A stretch of 64,000 bases of DNA from Straminergon stramineum (GCA_963920665.1 OY987265.1:7569001-7633000); one strand, 5' to 3'. Shown: positions 1-12,756, numbered from the stretch's first letter. Notes: generated by a model from the sequence alone, not told the origin. Made by a program: numbers and translations.

Positions 1-346
1 TCGTGGTGTTGCGATTTGGCCTCCTCGAGGGTAATGCGACACCAGAGACTATTGGGTCACTTGGCCGTGGAGTCCTTTTCGTTTCGATCCGTGCCTGTGC
101 GCGAGCTGCATTGCGGCAAGCGCGGAATCTTCCATTCGCAGGGATTGGGCACTGAGTTTTTGTTTTCGCCTTAGCTTTGCTTCTGGTGTAGCACGATTGA
201 CAGGAGGAAGGAAGCTTGATTAATAGTTTGAGAAGTGATTACGTTTTGATGTTTTTTGAGGTGATCTTGCGAAGCTGATCGTCGGGATTGATACTTTTGG
301 AGAGGAATTGGTGTTCAATGACGAAGGGATTGGTTTGGGGTTGCAG

Positions 347-3300
347 GAAGAGTTGGAGGAGTTCGATGGAGTAAGCAAGGGCAAGTACACTATTGGTCTG
401 GGCCAAGACCGTCTTGCTTTTTGCACCGATCTGGAAGATGTTATTTCCATGAGGTATCTATTTCCTTGTGCCGCCCCGTTTTTTCGTTTTGGCAGTCGAT
501 CTTCAGATCCCGAGGTTTTTGAGATTTTTGCAAACGACCACCGCCTGAAATTGTATTGCATGGAGCAGTTGATCTTACTGTTTACTCGTGTTTTTGGTTG
601 ATTTGAATGCTGTGTATTGGAGGTGCTTTTTAACACCTGTTTAGGTCTGGCGGGTTTCGTTTTTTTTGGCAAGGAAATTTTTCTAATAGTTGTGGTTGCA
701 GTCACGTTGTATCTATTGTGATCGTAAGATAATAAACCTGTTAGTTCACAATTGATATCGGTGGGGTGTCAGCTTGATAGTGGTGAAGTATTTATTGCTA
801 TCTGAAGGTGTTCATAGAGTAGTTAAATTTTTGAACGCATTTAACGCTGTGTGTCGCTGTGCATTTAACGCTCTTTAGTTTTCCACTTAAAAGGTTTGGC
901 ACTGTTTACGGTTGGTGGTTTTCATACTTTGCTTGCACATTTTGGTAAGGAAATTTTGGGTTTTGGAGGGATCCAGTGTACGTTCTATCGAGAGAATGTA
1001 CCATTTCAGGGGAGGGATGGGGTGGGGTGGGGTGTCCCGTCAACATCACTCGCCCCACAATATTGAAAAAACTTACAGTCGCAGTCAGTTGCTCAGTCAT
1101 TTTTTCGTCAGTAGTCTGTCAGTTGATCATAAGATAAAGGTGAGTGAGCTCGAAATTGATATCGATGGGGTGTCAGCTTGACAGTGGTGAAGTCTTTATT
1201 GGAAACATATGGCATTGCACCTGAACGCATTGGCCGCCTGGAGGTCGGCAGCGAAACAGTGATTGACAAAAGCAAGGCCATTAAGACCTCCCTCATGCAG
1301 CTCTTTGAGGTATACTATTTCTTGACACGTCTTTGGATCAAGTTCGAAGCCTTATAGGTATTGAAGCGAATATTCGTGGAACTTCATCTCTATCTCGCCC
1401 TGAAACTGGAGCTGAGTCATTCCCGTTAGTTGGTATCAGTGTCTGTCTTCCTCCATTATCGTCTGTGTTGTGAAATATGCGTTTATGACTTTGGGTGTAA
1501 GTACGTGGATACCATTCTGATTCTGTTTTTGGTGTATTGACAAGTAGAAGTCAGGTAATGGAGATATCGAGGGAGTTGATTCTACCAACGCCTGCTATGG
1601 CGGAACAGCAGCTCTGCAGAATTCTCTCAACTGGGTGGAGAGCAGTGCTTGGGATGGACGTTATGCCATTGTCGTCGCTGCAGACAGCGCTGTAGGTTGA
1701 CTTGGGCTATATTCTGAGTAAATGGCATGGCAAATCATATGTTTACTGTTCACAGACGTAGGGGATGTTTTTATTTTTCTATTAGAATATTTTTTTTATC
1801 TTTCCTGAAGTTTGCTAGATGATTAATATCAACTCTTATAGATATTGAAGTGACCACTTTTGGCACTCAGGGATTTACTTCCTATCTCTACGTAGGGGTG
1901 ACATAGATACCGTGGTTTTGGTCTGTATTTTGACTAATTCAGATTTGAGTTTATTAGACAGAGCAACCAAGGCAATTAGAAGGTTAATAAGTCAATTGAA
2001 TGTTGTGACAGGTTTATGCTGAAGGGGCTGCACGTCCAACAGGTGGTGCTGGAGCTGTAGCCATGCTAATTGGACCTGATGCGCCTATTGTCTTTGAGCG
2101 TAGTCTTACTGGGACTCACATGGCAAATGTTTATGACTTCTACAAGCCTAATTTGGCCAGTGAATACCCGGTATGTTCTGAAGTTTCATAACCTCCAAAG
2201 TTCTTAGGGGCCTGCCTAATTCATTTGGTTCCATATTTGTCCATGTCTCTAAATCTTGACTAGCTTGTAATGTGTGTAGAATTCACTAAGAGTTGGATAG
2301 TTCCGCCCCTGTGACATTGCTATTTCGTCTCGTGCAATGACTTCAATGTGCACCTCTGGTATTTATGACAGGTCGTTGATGGGAAATTATCGCAAACCTG
2401 CTATCTGCAAGCACTAGACTTGTGCTACCAGCGCTTCTGCAAGAAGTATGCTTTCTGACTGCTCAGTGTGTGTTGATCATAATTTGATGAGATTCATTGC
2501 AAGTGACGTGCATTGTCTTTGTGGTCTCTGAACCAATAGTCTATTATGTTATGGCAGGTATGAAAAACTTACAGGCAAACCTTTTACTCTGTCAGAGGCC
2601 TCATACGTTGTGTGTCATGCTCCTTACAATAAGGTACTCTCCTTTTCACCAAAGACCTTAAACATGGTGCTGGTCTATTTCACATATGGACTTGCAAGCC
2701 TCACATGTGACGTTGTACCAACAGTTTATTATGTTGATGTTGTGCAGCTCGTGCAGAAAAGTTATGCTCGTCTTGTCTACAACGACTTCATAAGAAATGC
2801 TAGGTATTCTCGACGTGCTCTTTGCGGCCTTCTGATGCCTGGTTTTGGTGATATTTAGACCTTAGCAAGAAGCTCTGGTTTGTTTTCTTGGCCTTGTATT
2901 TAGGTTGAGATATTGACTACATCTGCATGGTTGCTCTCTCTCTCCAGCTTTGTTGGCGAGGATGCAGCAGCTAAGTTGGAACCGTTTGCAACTTTGGCAC
3001 CCGCAGATAGCCTTGTCAATCGTGACCTTGAGAAGGTACATTCAAGTTTCTAAAGTTTTTGACGTTCCAACATTTTACGTGGTTTTCTAAAGTGTATGGA
3101 CCTTGGTGGTGACAACTTTCTGGTGCCATTGGGCATGGCAGGTATCACAACAAGTCAGCAAGAAACAGTATGATGAAAAAGTCGGACCCACAACAATGTT
3201 GCCCAAGGAACTTGGAAACATGTACTGTGCATCTTTGTATGCTGGTCTTGCTACCCTTGTACATAACAAGGCATCTTCTTTGGTAAGTACCATTATTCCT

Positions 3301-3947
3301 TACCATTTGGTGCGTCTTTTTAATCGATGTATCAATCAGCAGCTTATCATCTATTCGATAGTTCCTTTTTCTGTCTTTTCCAAGTATCAATGTGACTTTT
3401 GTAACATGGTAAAAAGTTGATATGTGGGCTTGTTCCCAACAGGAGGGCAAGAGAATACTTATGTTTTCGTATGGAAGTGGTTTAGCCTCAAGTCTCTTCT
3501 CCTGTAAATTCGTGGAAGGCCAGAAGTTGTCAGAGATTGCCAAGAAAATGGACATCGCTGCCAAACTTGAATCTCGCATTGCAGTAAGCCTTCGCACCAC
3601 TGCATGTTAAGCCTTACGTGTTAAGAACACATGGTTTTATCGTTTCTACTTAATGATTTCTATGTGGCGCGAGAGAAGCATGTGATTGGGAGCTACTTAA
3701 GAATTCCAATGACACCGTGTGTCGTAAAATATTTCAGGTGACTCCGAAGGAGTTTGTGGAGACGATGCACCTCATGGAGACTCGCTATGGTGCAAAAGAT
3801 TTCATCCCAGTAAGCTCCAAGTCTACCTTGCGCCCTTCAACCTTCTTCATCACTGAAGTTGATGCTCTTCATCGTCGTAGTTATGACAGATACCAAGCGA
3901 AGCCGCTGAAGCCGGAAGCCAATGGTGCAAATGGCATAGCACACTAG
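347..3947 (+). CDS. HMGS: Hydroxymethylglutaryl-CoA synthase, first exon missing
   Basis: Cytosolic enzyme of the mevalonate pathway that condenses acetyl-CoA with acetoacetyl-CoA to give HMG-CoA. I read eleven exons with GT..AG borders: 347-453, 1177-1309, 1551-1691, 2012-2170, 2372-2445, 2558-2633, 2748-2803, 2948-3035, 3142-3282, 3443-3583 and 3738-3947 (stop TAG). All phases join in frame. Family landmarks are [12 protein letters not shown] (exon 1 here), [15 protein letters not shown] with the catalytic Glu, [12 protein letters not shown] with the nucleophilic Cys, [24 protein letters not shown] with the catalytic His, [19 protein letters not shown] and YGAKDF near the C-terminus. The exon at 1551 must use AAG|TCAGG, because the more obvious CAG|GTAATG acceptor four bases on breaks the frame. 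The usual N-terminal exon (the segment ending in C-V-Q-Q) is not in the first 346 bases, so it lies upstream or is unrecognised. No lesion was seen, so the gene looks functional. It follows plant HMGS collinearly up to a normal C-terminus. Confidence 0.95.
735..1200 (+). repeat. Duplicated 3' splice site inside the first HMGS intron
   Basis: The junction at about 1122-1200 (AAATTGATATCGATGGGG, then TGTCAG and the start of the exon) has a second imperfect copy at about 735-800 (CAATTGATATCGGTGGGG, TGTCAG, then CTTGATAGTGGTGAAG). The upstream copy keeps the acceptor AG and reads S-L-I-V-V-K for a few codons where the true exon reads S-L-T-V-V-K, and then diverges. It looks like a local duplication of the intron end and exon start, about 385 bp apart. 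Confidence 0.75.
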
Positions 3948-4620
3948 TCTTGCTGTAGATTTTCGGAGTCTGAAAGCGGCTAAGATTTTTTCTGTTTCTG
4001 GTGGTGGTCCCTTTTCTTTCCAATTATCTCCTGATTCAAATATTAGGTGTCGATACATCTGCTATGAACAACACAGTTTAGTATTGGAGCATATTTGTCC
4101 TAGATCTTGGTAAAGCTTTGATTGAGGAGCTTCCATCCATATAGTGGAGGTTTTAGCGCATTTGTTCTTCAGATTTTTTCATTTGCTGTAACTATTTACA
4201 GTAGGGTTTCCCTCGGAGCTGATTGCTCCCATTAAAGCTAGGTCGATTCACAATCTACTTGCCTGTCACTGCCACAAACGTCCTTTGTGGAACTCTTTTC
4301 TTTTAGGTTGTACCAATTTTGTTCGAGTTCTCTATTCGTCACGATAGTATTCTCTGCTAGAAGTTGAGTGGAAAAGAGAAGTCATTGAGGCTCAAGTCAA
4401 AAATGTTGTTCAGCTCGTACTTGAAAGCTGACCGACCTTTAGACTTTTTTCAATGGCTTGACTATGACTTTCAATCCATGGGCGTCATGTTGGAAGAAAT
4501 TTGTCTACGTTGTGCAACTGGCATTGTGAAGAAATCTGCTACCGGTACTGTAGACGTTTGTAGGTCTTGCTCTAGTAACTAGTTTAAGGCTGGTCTCACA
4601 ACAGGAAGCAATCTTTAAAA
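3948..4620 (+). other. HMGS 3' UTR and downstream flank
   Basis: This stretch follows the HMGS stop codon. It is T-rich with no credible coding frame and no clear polyadenylation site. A 72-codon open stretch at 4364-4582 has no ATG start, no splice sites and no recognisable motif, so I take it as chance. Confidence 0.4.
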
Positions 4621-6980
4621 TAGTCATGGGATGGTCAAACAGTCTTTTTCTACATGTTGATTTTCATCTAATTTTTTTGTGTAACTTTATTAATGCTAAA
4701 ACGTAAACGACTCTATTTGTGCCACAATTTGCGATCTGCTCACTGCAGGTGTTGGGGAAAAAAATCATTTTTTCCCCAATATATGGACGAGTGAAAGGGA
4801 AAGTAATACCAATTCAAATTTTTTTTTCCTGAAATAATATGAATTTATTATGAATTTCGAAGTGATCATTCCTTGAAGTCCATGAATGTCACTAGGTCAT
4901 TGCTAAATGGACAAGTACACCCATAATGGTCATCTTACTCACCTAAAATGGCTACATATAATTCTAAAATCAACACAATATTGAGGCCATAAATTGACCA
5001 TGTTTATTGATGAATTACACCTTGAAGGATTATGACCCTAGTTTGGTTGCTGATTTGTTTCAAGTGGCACTTGTTGGCCCTAATGTGCCACTTTAACACC
5101 CCAACATTGCCCATTAGCTCATTTACTCTAAAGTGGTACATTTGGACTTCTTGTATGGCCAAAAGAGGACCTCCACTAGAGTGTCACAAATAGGGTCATT
5201 TACCTTATTTATATCATTGAGTGAAGTTGAAGTCATATTAGTTGTTTTTAATTTTATTCAAGGTACTCTATCAAAAAGATAGAATGATGAATACAACATA
5301 TTTATTTAGTATCTAGAGAAAGTAATATACCATTACTACTTGTACAAACAATAAAAATTCAAGTTAGAACTATTATAGTTTATATATTTTTCTTTTTGGT
5401 TCATAGAGGTAGACAATTCTATGTGTGTAGACCAAATGATCACATTTATTGTGATTTTGATTTTACTAGATCTTGCAACTATTTTTTGACTGCATATGCC
5501 TTGAAGGACATTGCCCAAATAGGATGTGATATGATATATTTTCATTTATAGGTAACTTCATTCCATATAAAATATACCTCTACACCAATTATTTCAATTC
5601 GTGCCCCTGAAATAATAATACTAATCCGCAATAATTTGGGGATTATGCAAATTTGCAAGGTGTACTAATGTGGAAGTTAAAAATATTTTAGATAAAATCA
5701 ATATAATGTTGTCTACATAATTATAGTATTATCCCAAATAGATTGATTTTCACTCAATTTCAATTTCAATCATATTCATCTAATTTACCTACTTCATCCA
5801 ATTTTCATCCAAATATTCTCATAGATCATATTCATCCACACTATTCATTCAATTAGTGTGAGGATCTTATACTATTCAAACTTCTTGCACTAATTGACTT
5901 GACTTGTGTAGTGTCCTTATTCAAGCAATTCATTAATAATATTTGTTAAGTACTCAATGAGTTCCATCCAAGGTTCCAACATGTGTAGGATTTGAGCACA
6001 AATAGGGCAAGAGTTTGATATAGAGTTTAAAATTTCATACCCTTGTAGAACTAAATTTGTAGAGAGATTCTAAATGTGCATATAGTTTACTCAACAAGTG
6101 ACTCCTCTTTTTCTAACTAATGAAATTGCTAGAACACTCTTGACATCAAGATATTACCATAGAATTTTGAATGAATGTACACACATTTAGGTGAAAATGC
6201 CATTTCATCCAAGAATTTGGGGATGTAAATAGCTTCATCACTCCAATGAAGATTGCTGCCTTCTGAAAAATTGACCCATCCAGGGAGCGCTGATAGCCCG
6301 ATACACAACAGGTAATGCAGTTCTTGCACTTCTTGTGCTGATTCTGATATTTTTGTATCATACATCAAACCTCATAATAGTTGGTACTGAGGAGCACAAC
6401 CTACAGTAATGAATCTCCAGAATGTACAGACTTGTGGATTGATCTAAAAGGGGACGATGTCATTTAAAGCAAGGATCACGATAGCAGTGTCTCACTGATC
6501 AGTCAGTGAGAGTGGCTCCAGCAGTTCAGCTTTAACTCAGGACTCAGGAGATGTGATGATTTCTCCCAGTGATCCAAAACTACAGTCAATTGCAACCTTG
6601 ATCATATCCTAGGAGTATTTGTCGCTTAAGTTTTTTTTTTTATCTTTACGAGCGAGATTCAAGGGGTCCTATACTTCTGACCTTCAGATCCTAGATAGGT
6701 ATCTCCATAAGCCAGACGAGACTTCTGGGAAAATCCAATCAATGGAGAGGTGCGCATAATAACTTCTCTAACTAAGGACTTCATAAAACATAGGGCAAAG
6801 AAGAGAAACTTACTGCGGAAGGTCTCCTTGATAAAAATGCATCCAGGCATTCATTGTACTAGTCCTGTTTTCTTCCCCACTACGTACAAGTATGGTGGTT
6901 GTGAAAAATTGTAATCCAGAAATGAACTATTGGTGTGCTCACAGTTTTCTTCCAAGTTTTGAGCACCCGATGCTTCTAGA
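4620..6980. other. AT-rich intergenic stretch, no gene seen
   Basis: About 2.4 kb of very AT-rich DNA with stops in all frames. The open stretches on the - strand at 5336-5545 and 6129-6368 are short, compositionally biased and unlike any family I know. The one clear structure is the short hairpin at 4752-4779. Confidence 0.5.
4752..4779. repeat. Short perfect inverted repeat
   Basis: TTGGGGAAAAAA and TTTTTTCCCCAA face each other across a few bases. The stem is 12 bp and lies just downstream of the HMGS 3' end. It may be chance in AT-rich DNA or the end of a small element; no matching partner was found. Confidence 0.6.
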
Positions 6981-6982
6981 TA

Positions 6983-8576
6983 TTAGATCCACCCAAGTCT
7001 CTCTGCGTTCACACATAGCAACAGCTGAAGCTTGATGAAGAACAAACTTCCACGACTCAGATCCAAATGACTGCCAAGGAATTGAAATTTCCGTTCAAAT
7101 TCACTACCACTGTTACAATTCTTGTACGACCATACCTGCATACTTTGCTCCTGAATATTCTGCATTTGAAGTCCGTCCACATTGGCCTTGGATGCAGGCT
7201 GGTCTCCAGCCTGTTTCACCAAATCAAGAACAAACATTAGGATCGAGGGCGATTCTGTAGCCGAATCCAGATCTTCTTCACCAAATTAGAAGATGTTAGT
7301 TGATACACTACCAGAATTAGGATACAGTTTGATTAGGTCTCGTATTAGACATCGAGATAGAATATCTAGCAAAGAGCATTGAGGGTAACCACTCACCAGT
7401 TGGCGTTCCAACAATTCATCAACGGCCCACTGGTACTTCGATTCGTCTAATCCAAACCACTCTGCAAGTCGGTCTTCAACCTCCTCCCACCCTAAAACCA
7501 CACCCTAGCATCGTCAATTCAAGCAAATGCCTCAATCTTCTAGGGTATAATACGAAGGGCAGTGGTCGACGCATATCCTCCAGATCACAGGTTGACATTA
7601 GTATTTGGAAAACTGAATATTCCCGTTCCTACACTTTTTGGATTGCGATTTAGGTTGTCTAATACTAAGAATTTTTCGATTCTGCATTCAAAGATTCTGT
7701 TCTTAAGCTCAAAGATTAAAAACCGGTTTACTTATTACTGATATAGAAACAGGAGAACGAGTTTGTTCCGCTGTTCCCTAACGACAATTGACGATAATTG
7801 CGATCTGGAAACCCTAAATCAAAGTTTGCATTGAAAGCATTGCATTCAAATTAGGAACACTGAAGTCAGTCCAAAACTACCCTGCCTGCAATCCTGTCAA
7901 ACCCTTGCATCGCCAATTCACGACCGTCTCACAAATATCTCGGGTGTCTAATGAACTTCACTGGAGTAAAGCCACTGGATTTTGGATTTTAACGCCCTCG
8001 AAATCCCAACATCTGGTGCGCATTACCTTTGCAACATTGTGCTTCAGATTACAAAACTTGAAGCTAGTGGAAATTCACTGACCTGCCTGCAATCCTGTCG
8101 AACCCTAGCATTGCCAATTCACGAACGTCACACAATTATCTCGTGTATCTAAGGAAGGTCACAGGCGCACATCCACTCTATTTTAGAATCTAACGCCCTG
8201 GAAACCCTAACTTCAGGTGCGCATTAAAATAAGCAACATTCTGCTTCAGATTACAAAATCAGAAGTCAGAAAAATGTAACTGACCTGCCTGCAACCTTGT
8301 CCAAAGAGTAGTTGGTTTTGCAGCAGCGTTTTGCCGAGCCTCTACGTCAAAACTCAATTGTGCTTCGGGGTCTGGACGAGTAGAAGAAGAAGAAGCCACC
8401 CGAGCGGCGTCCTCGTCGTCATCGTCCACGATAGCTCGAATTGCAGCAACGGACTGGCCTTCGGCATCCGACGGAACAGAGTACGGACGAGGATTGTCCC
8501 CGAGCTTCTTCATGAACGGGTTGTTTCTTTCTTCGTCGAGGACAAATCTTGAACGTGGTGGAGGACCTGCCGCCAT
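6983..8576 (-). CDS. Small three-exon plant gene, family not recognised
   Basis: Read on the - strand from ATG at 8576. Exon 1 (8576-8285) encodes about 97 residues beginning MAAGPPPRSRF, with a DDDDED acidic run and an Ala/Ser-rich stretch. Exon 2 (7491-7397) encodes WEEVEDRLAEWFGLDESKYQ and onward to ERQL. Exon 3 starts at 7210 with AGDQPASKANVDGLQMQNIQ. Splice sites CAG|GTCAGT, TTTTAG|GG, CTG|GTGAGT and AAACAG|GC join in frame (phases 1 and 0). Exon 3 either ends at 7136 before GTATGG or reads on to a stop at 6983. The read-through part (SGSEFERKFQFLG) keeps its frame in a paralogous fragment at 18.8-19.1 kb, which favours coding. Predicted length is about 155-215 residues. There is no signal peptide or membrane segment. 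The central W-x(n)-KYQWA segment looks like a short conserved plant domain, but I cannot name it. Confidence 0.7.
7500..8290. repeat. About 200-bp tandem repeats in intron 1 of the small gene
   Basis: The motif CCTGCCTGCAAYCYTGTC recurs at about 7882, 8083 and 8284, a spacing of 200 bp. The intervening units share 'GCYTTGCAT..GCCAATTCACGA', 'TAACGCCCT', 'GTGCGCATTA' and 'TGCTTCAGATTACAAAA'. Weaker units continue towards 7500. The copy at 8284 is the real exon-1 donor boundary, so the intron is partly built of copies of the exon end and intron start. Confidence 0.8.
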
Positions 8577-8884
8577 GGTTTCTTAGAACTCTGATCCGTT
8601 CTTTCACAAGAGAATTCCAGACACCTCTTACCAAATTTCAAACGAATTTCAACCGCCCCTTCCAAATTTCACACGAATTGCAACCAACTAACGCTTCCAA
8701 ACTTCAAACGATTTTCAAGCACCTCTTCCAAATTTCAAGCAGAGCCTAATTGCGATTGATCATCGCAAACAAGAAATTGCAGATGGTGAAGCAACGACGC
8801 TGCTTCCGAATTGTAAGCCAATTCAGAAAGAACACAAGCTTGAGGGTCCGTCAGAGATCCCTGAAAAATGTGAGAGAACACTCG

Positions 8885-8970
8885 ACTGAACTTAGTTCTA
8901 ATTTAGTGCTAACTCGTAGTACTACTTTAGTTCTAATTTAGTACTAATTTAGAACTAATTTAGTTTTCAA
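8885..8970. repeat. Short tandem array of TTAGTTCTAATTTAG-type units
   Basis: Imperfect repeats of a TTTAGTNCTAA core lie between the - strand gene start at 8576 and the + strand ORF at 9103. This is a low-complexity promoter-side array with no assigned role. Confidence 0.7.
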
Positions 8971-9102
8971 CTGCACGAGGTTACGAGCTTCGGACTAATT
9001 GTCACCACAGACTGTCAATTGGACTGACTTAATGTTCTTGTTGCACGCCAATTCTTTCCGTCCTCCGGCCTCGGACCCTCGTTTCTTGCGGACCTAGAAA
9101 AG

Positions 9103-9318
9103 ATGTTCGCTCTCCCGTCGCCTACGATGAGAGAGCGACGGCCAAGGTTGGAGCTATCCATGGCCTCACCACCACTTTCTACGACCGGTCGTGCGGGCCT
9201 GGAAGACTGCACCGACTTTGTGCAGATGGTTAATGATATTGGTCGGGAGCATTTTGTAGGTGACAAAGAGGTCCAGACTTTACAGGATGATGATTTTTTG
9301 CTACTGGGTCGATTTTGA
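9103..9318 (+). CDS. Uncharacterised short ORF or last-exon remnant
   Basis: A 71-codon ORF begins [19 protein letters not shown] and ends [10 protein letters not shown]. It is less AT-rich than its surroundings. Its 3' end and following UTR-like DNA (9230-9515) recur in decayed form at about 11,670-11,850 and 21,080-21,245, and again at 41,775-41,935. I do not recognise a family. It may be the 3' part of a gene whose copies seeded the local duplications, or a fortuitous ORF. Confidence 0.35.
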   Translation: MFALPSPTMRERRPRLELSMASPPLSTTGRAGLEDCTDFVQMVNDIGREHFVGDKEVQTLQDDDFLLLGRF

Positions 9319-9339
9319 TAGAGTAGTAGATTTCAGTTG

Positions 9340-9515
9340 TGAGTCTCCACTCACATGACGGTATTTTTTTCTTCTCTTGCAAGGTAAAGCTGTGAAGCAG
9401 GAGCGAGCCCCTTTTTTCCTTTATTGCTCAAGTCGTGTATCTTCTGCAACTTTGTGAGGGCAATGAAAGGGCAATGAATATCTTCTGCATCGGTACTAAT
9501 TTATCTGTAGCAAAT
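9340..9515 (+). repeat. Paralogous block matching both sides of the 20.5-kb insertion
   Basis: CTCCACTCACATGACGGTA and GGTAAAGCTGTGA here match 21,190-21,243. The following ATTGCTC-AGTCG, TGCAACTTT-GAGGGCA and ATCTTCT elements match 41,822-41,910. The block is continuous here, so it marks the ancestral arrangement at the insertion point. Confidence 0.8.
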
Positions 9516-9519
9516 AGGC

Positions 9520-11080
9520 CATGGTCTTCAAGCATCTTAGGGTTCATGAGAGAGTCATTTTATATGCTCTGTGTAGGCATGGAAGATGGCATTACTTCAG
9601 ATGGAAGATAACGAACATAGATCAACCTTTCTTGGAGAATTCCCGTGTGGATCTGCATCGGGAAATGTGTTGTTGGCATTGGTTGTACTTGTCATGGTTA
9701 GCTTGTGTTCCATGAAGTGCTCTTGCCATCTACTTGTTTGACAAATTCCCAAATAGGCAGGGAGCAGTGGAGGAGGGGCTGTGGCATCCCATTCTCTCAA
9801 CTGCTCTGCCAACTTTGGATTTTTGTCAACAAAGCAGTTTTCAATAGCACACCACAGAAACAGGCTCTTAAAATACGTCCATTATGATTTTTTAGATCCG
9901 ATAAAGTATATGTACAAGAGGCCGTCTCTCTTTTTTAATGTCTCTGAATTTCCAGATCTTTAATCTTATGCAGGTTTGCGCTTCAGTGTCGATTCAAACC
10001 TCCATTCTAGCTGCGTGCTCCTTCCATTCATTTTGCACTTTTCAGTATAAGGCACAAATGTAGTTCGTCCATGATTAAAGTATAGGAATGGGGTTCTTGC
10101 GTGATTGTCTACCTTGATTCCCTGAATCTCAATGTGACGTGTGAACCGCAACCCTTAATTACAAGTTGCTCAACTTTGACATCGTTGGAAATTGACCAAA
10201 TTATTACCTGTATGTACGTATTCACTGTCACCCTGAGTGCCCTTTTGAATCCCAATAACTTACTTCAAGTTGGTCCTATGAGTTGGACAATGAACAGGCA
10301 GTAAGATTGTTCTCGATCACCAAGAGCTCAACGTTATTACTCAGCTCTATCGAGGTCCTTTTTGCCTCTCACAAATGTAGGAATCTTGTTAGGGAGATGT
10401 CAATGGCCACTAAAATTAGAATTCCTCCCCAAGTATTTGGAGAGGGATATTCCATCCTTACGAGAGCGAGGTGCAGGGAAGAAATTGTCGCAAAATGTTT
10501 CCAGTTATAAAATGAATGGTTTTTTAAAAACAGGCAGTTCACGGTGAATTTCTCATCCACGGGATTGAAAAAGTCTATTGGAGGTATTTTTATTAGCTAG
10601 TATACTGCATGGACATCGGTAACAAGTGTCACTCGTGGTACTGTTGTTCAAGGTAGATGGATGGTATCAAATTTTACTTTCTTACCTTCGATAAAGATTT
10701 CTCCAAATTGACCTATTGAATTTACAGGAAAACCAAAGATGAAGGCTTAATGTGAGCCTTTCGATGAGGAGGAATACTGATTTATTGGCTTTCAATCACA
10801 ATTGTTTGTTTCAAGGTCCCTCTGTAATGTAAGACCCACACTGCAAGGCCAATGAGTGTGACACTGGAACTACAAGACATACTGTATGAGATAGACTCTG
10901 CTATTAATGTGTCTTTACATCCTATAACTTCCTTACATGAGAAAGCTGATTTGCTATGGATTTTCGTTTCACTTGTGTCTGAGACAGAGAAAAAAAGAAA
11001 AGAAAAGTAAGAAAGCTGATTGGAACATCGGATCCTGCGAGCATATTAAGGTAGTGTTCCTCCCTCCCTTTTCAGGTATT
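9520..11080. other. Intergenic DNA, no gene seen
   Basis: Several 60-75-codon open stretches occur on both strands between 9.5 and 10.6 kb. They overlap one another, lack family motifs and show no splice pattern. Composition is intermediate, unlike the AT-rich transposon regions, so decayed gene sequence is possible. Confidence 0.35.
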
Positions 11081-11084
11081 GGAC

Positions 11085-11845
11085 TGTTGATGCTCTGAGT
11101 TCAACATTTTGTGCTTCAAGGGTGTCTATTGAAAGGGAGTCCAGGGGAGTGATTACGTCTCCTATATTTTCAACTTTGAAAATTCATAGAATATTGTGTG
11201 CATATCAGAAATTTACAAACCGTCTTGAAGAGGTTTTCACTTGAGCATGGCTAACATTCTTACCCAGAAAAAATGATCATGTGAACCACGCACTGACTAG
11301 GGCTGCAAAAGTGTCTTGGTTTTTGGTGCTTCTACCTTACTGCTAGGTAACACAACCGCATCTTCCTTTTTTTTCCCTGTTATGAAGTCTTTTATTCACA
11401 GCTTTCTAAATTCATGACATATTGAAAGCCATCAAATGTTAAACCTAAGGTTCCGGGTTTATAGAGGTGGAATTATGGATCACGAGGAGTTAACTCAGTT
11501 GTAAGAAATTTAGGGTATACAAGCTACGTTTGACAGCAGGAATGTGGAGCTTATCAAGAAGCTCATGCTCTTCAAGAATTGGTGGTTTGTGGAACCCAAC
11601 CTTAGAAGTCAGAATACAGCTCTAGCACAGCTGGGTTTTAAGTCATCCTGTTTTTCAACTTCCGTATGATATTGGCAAGGAACATTTTGTCAAGAGGTGC
11701 AGACTTTACAAGAGGAAGATTTTTTTACTTCTCGATGTATTTTGTTGGATAGAGTAGTAAAATTTGTGATTCTCCACTCACATAACGGTGTATTTTTTTT
11801 TCTTGGACAGTAAAGCTGTCATAGCACAGAGGAGACAACTACAGA
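11085..11845 (+). repeat. Segmental-duplication block A, copy 1
   Basis: Matches 20,498-21,243 almost end to end. Shared landmarks include GAGTTCAACATTTTG, GGTGTCTATTGAAAGGGAGT, GGTTTTCACTTGAG, TTATGGATCACGAGGAG and GGTGGTTTGTGGAACCCAAC. The reading frames are not conserved between copies, so the block is probably non-coding now. Confidence 0.9.
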
Positions 11846-12756
11846 TTCTTGCCTAAAATTTACTCACACTATTCATGAGAGTCTAGTGTTTTAAAAACAA
11901 CTATTTTCAGTACTTTGTAAATTCATAGGTGATTCATAGGCTGTCCAAAAAATGAAATCTAAGAGAATCTAGAATCCCCTTCTTAACTACCAATGAGACC
12001 CCACAAAAACTTATTCAATATAATAATGTAACCATGCTGAATTGCTTCTTCCCTCAGTTTTAGGTGTACTTACCTTAGAAACTTCTGGCCTGATGTTTTT
12101 ATATTGTGTATTTAAGTTTTTAATTTGATGCTATCGTATTCAACTACATCATCATATTTTAGAACTTCATACCGCAATAACTTATATATACTGAATACAT
12201 ATTGGGTATTTTGGAGACTTTATATGCCGAATATTCATACGGTTCTACAGGGACCTTTTGGGGTTAGTAGCAGTCATCTGTAAGAGCGTCACTCACAGAG
12301 CTAGCTGAAGAGCTATACCTGGATGCCTTTCAGGGTTCAACTCCTCCTCTTTCACCAGTACACAACCATTTTCGTATTTTCTGGTGCTGCTTGTATCAGT
12401 TGGTTTATTGCAACTTTGACAGCAGCAGATCATTCGGAAGCTTGAAGGCCTAGCAACAGAATCCCGGGTACAGAACCCAACTGCTGATTCGGTGAGCCTG
12501 TGTAAAATCCAAGTGACACCTTTGACATGTTGTGTTCAGGAACAATAACTTAACGTCCGATTCGTACAGCCAAATTAGCTCGATAGTTCATTCTCCATTG
12601 GAGCCTCTTGAAGTACCGCATGAATTGGCGTCGCCTGTTCGTTAGTGAGGTTACGTATGTGCTTCGATTCTTGTTGCCTAGTTAGTTTGCAAAATCACTT
12701 TACTTCCTGCTACTACAACTCAACTGCCTGTGTGGCTCTCGCATGAGACAGTCAAG

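Noticed and set aside
4364..4582. + strand open stretch downstream of HMGS.
   Set aside because: No ATG start, no motif, and it lies in a 3'-flank context.
12270..12362. Possible tRNA or tRNA-derived SINE head, because of GGGTTCAACTCC (B-box-like) after a TAGCTGAAGAGC segment.
   Set aside because: I could not fold acceptor or anticodon stems, and the paralogous stretch at 43,000-43,070 does not keep the B-box-like motif.
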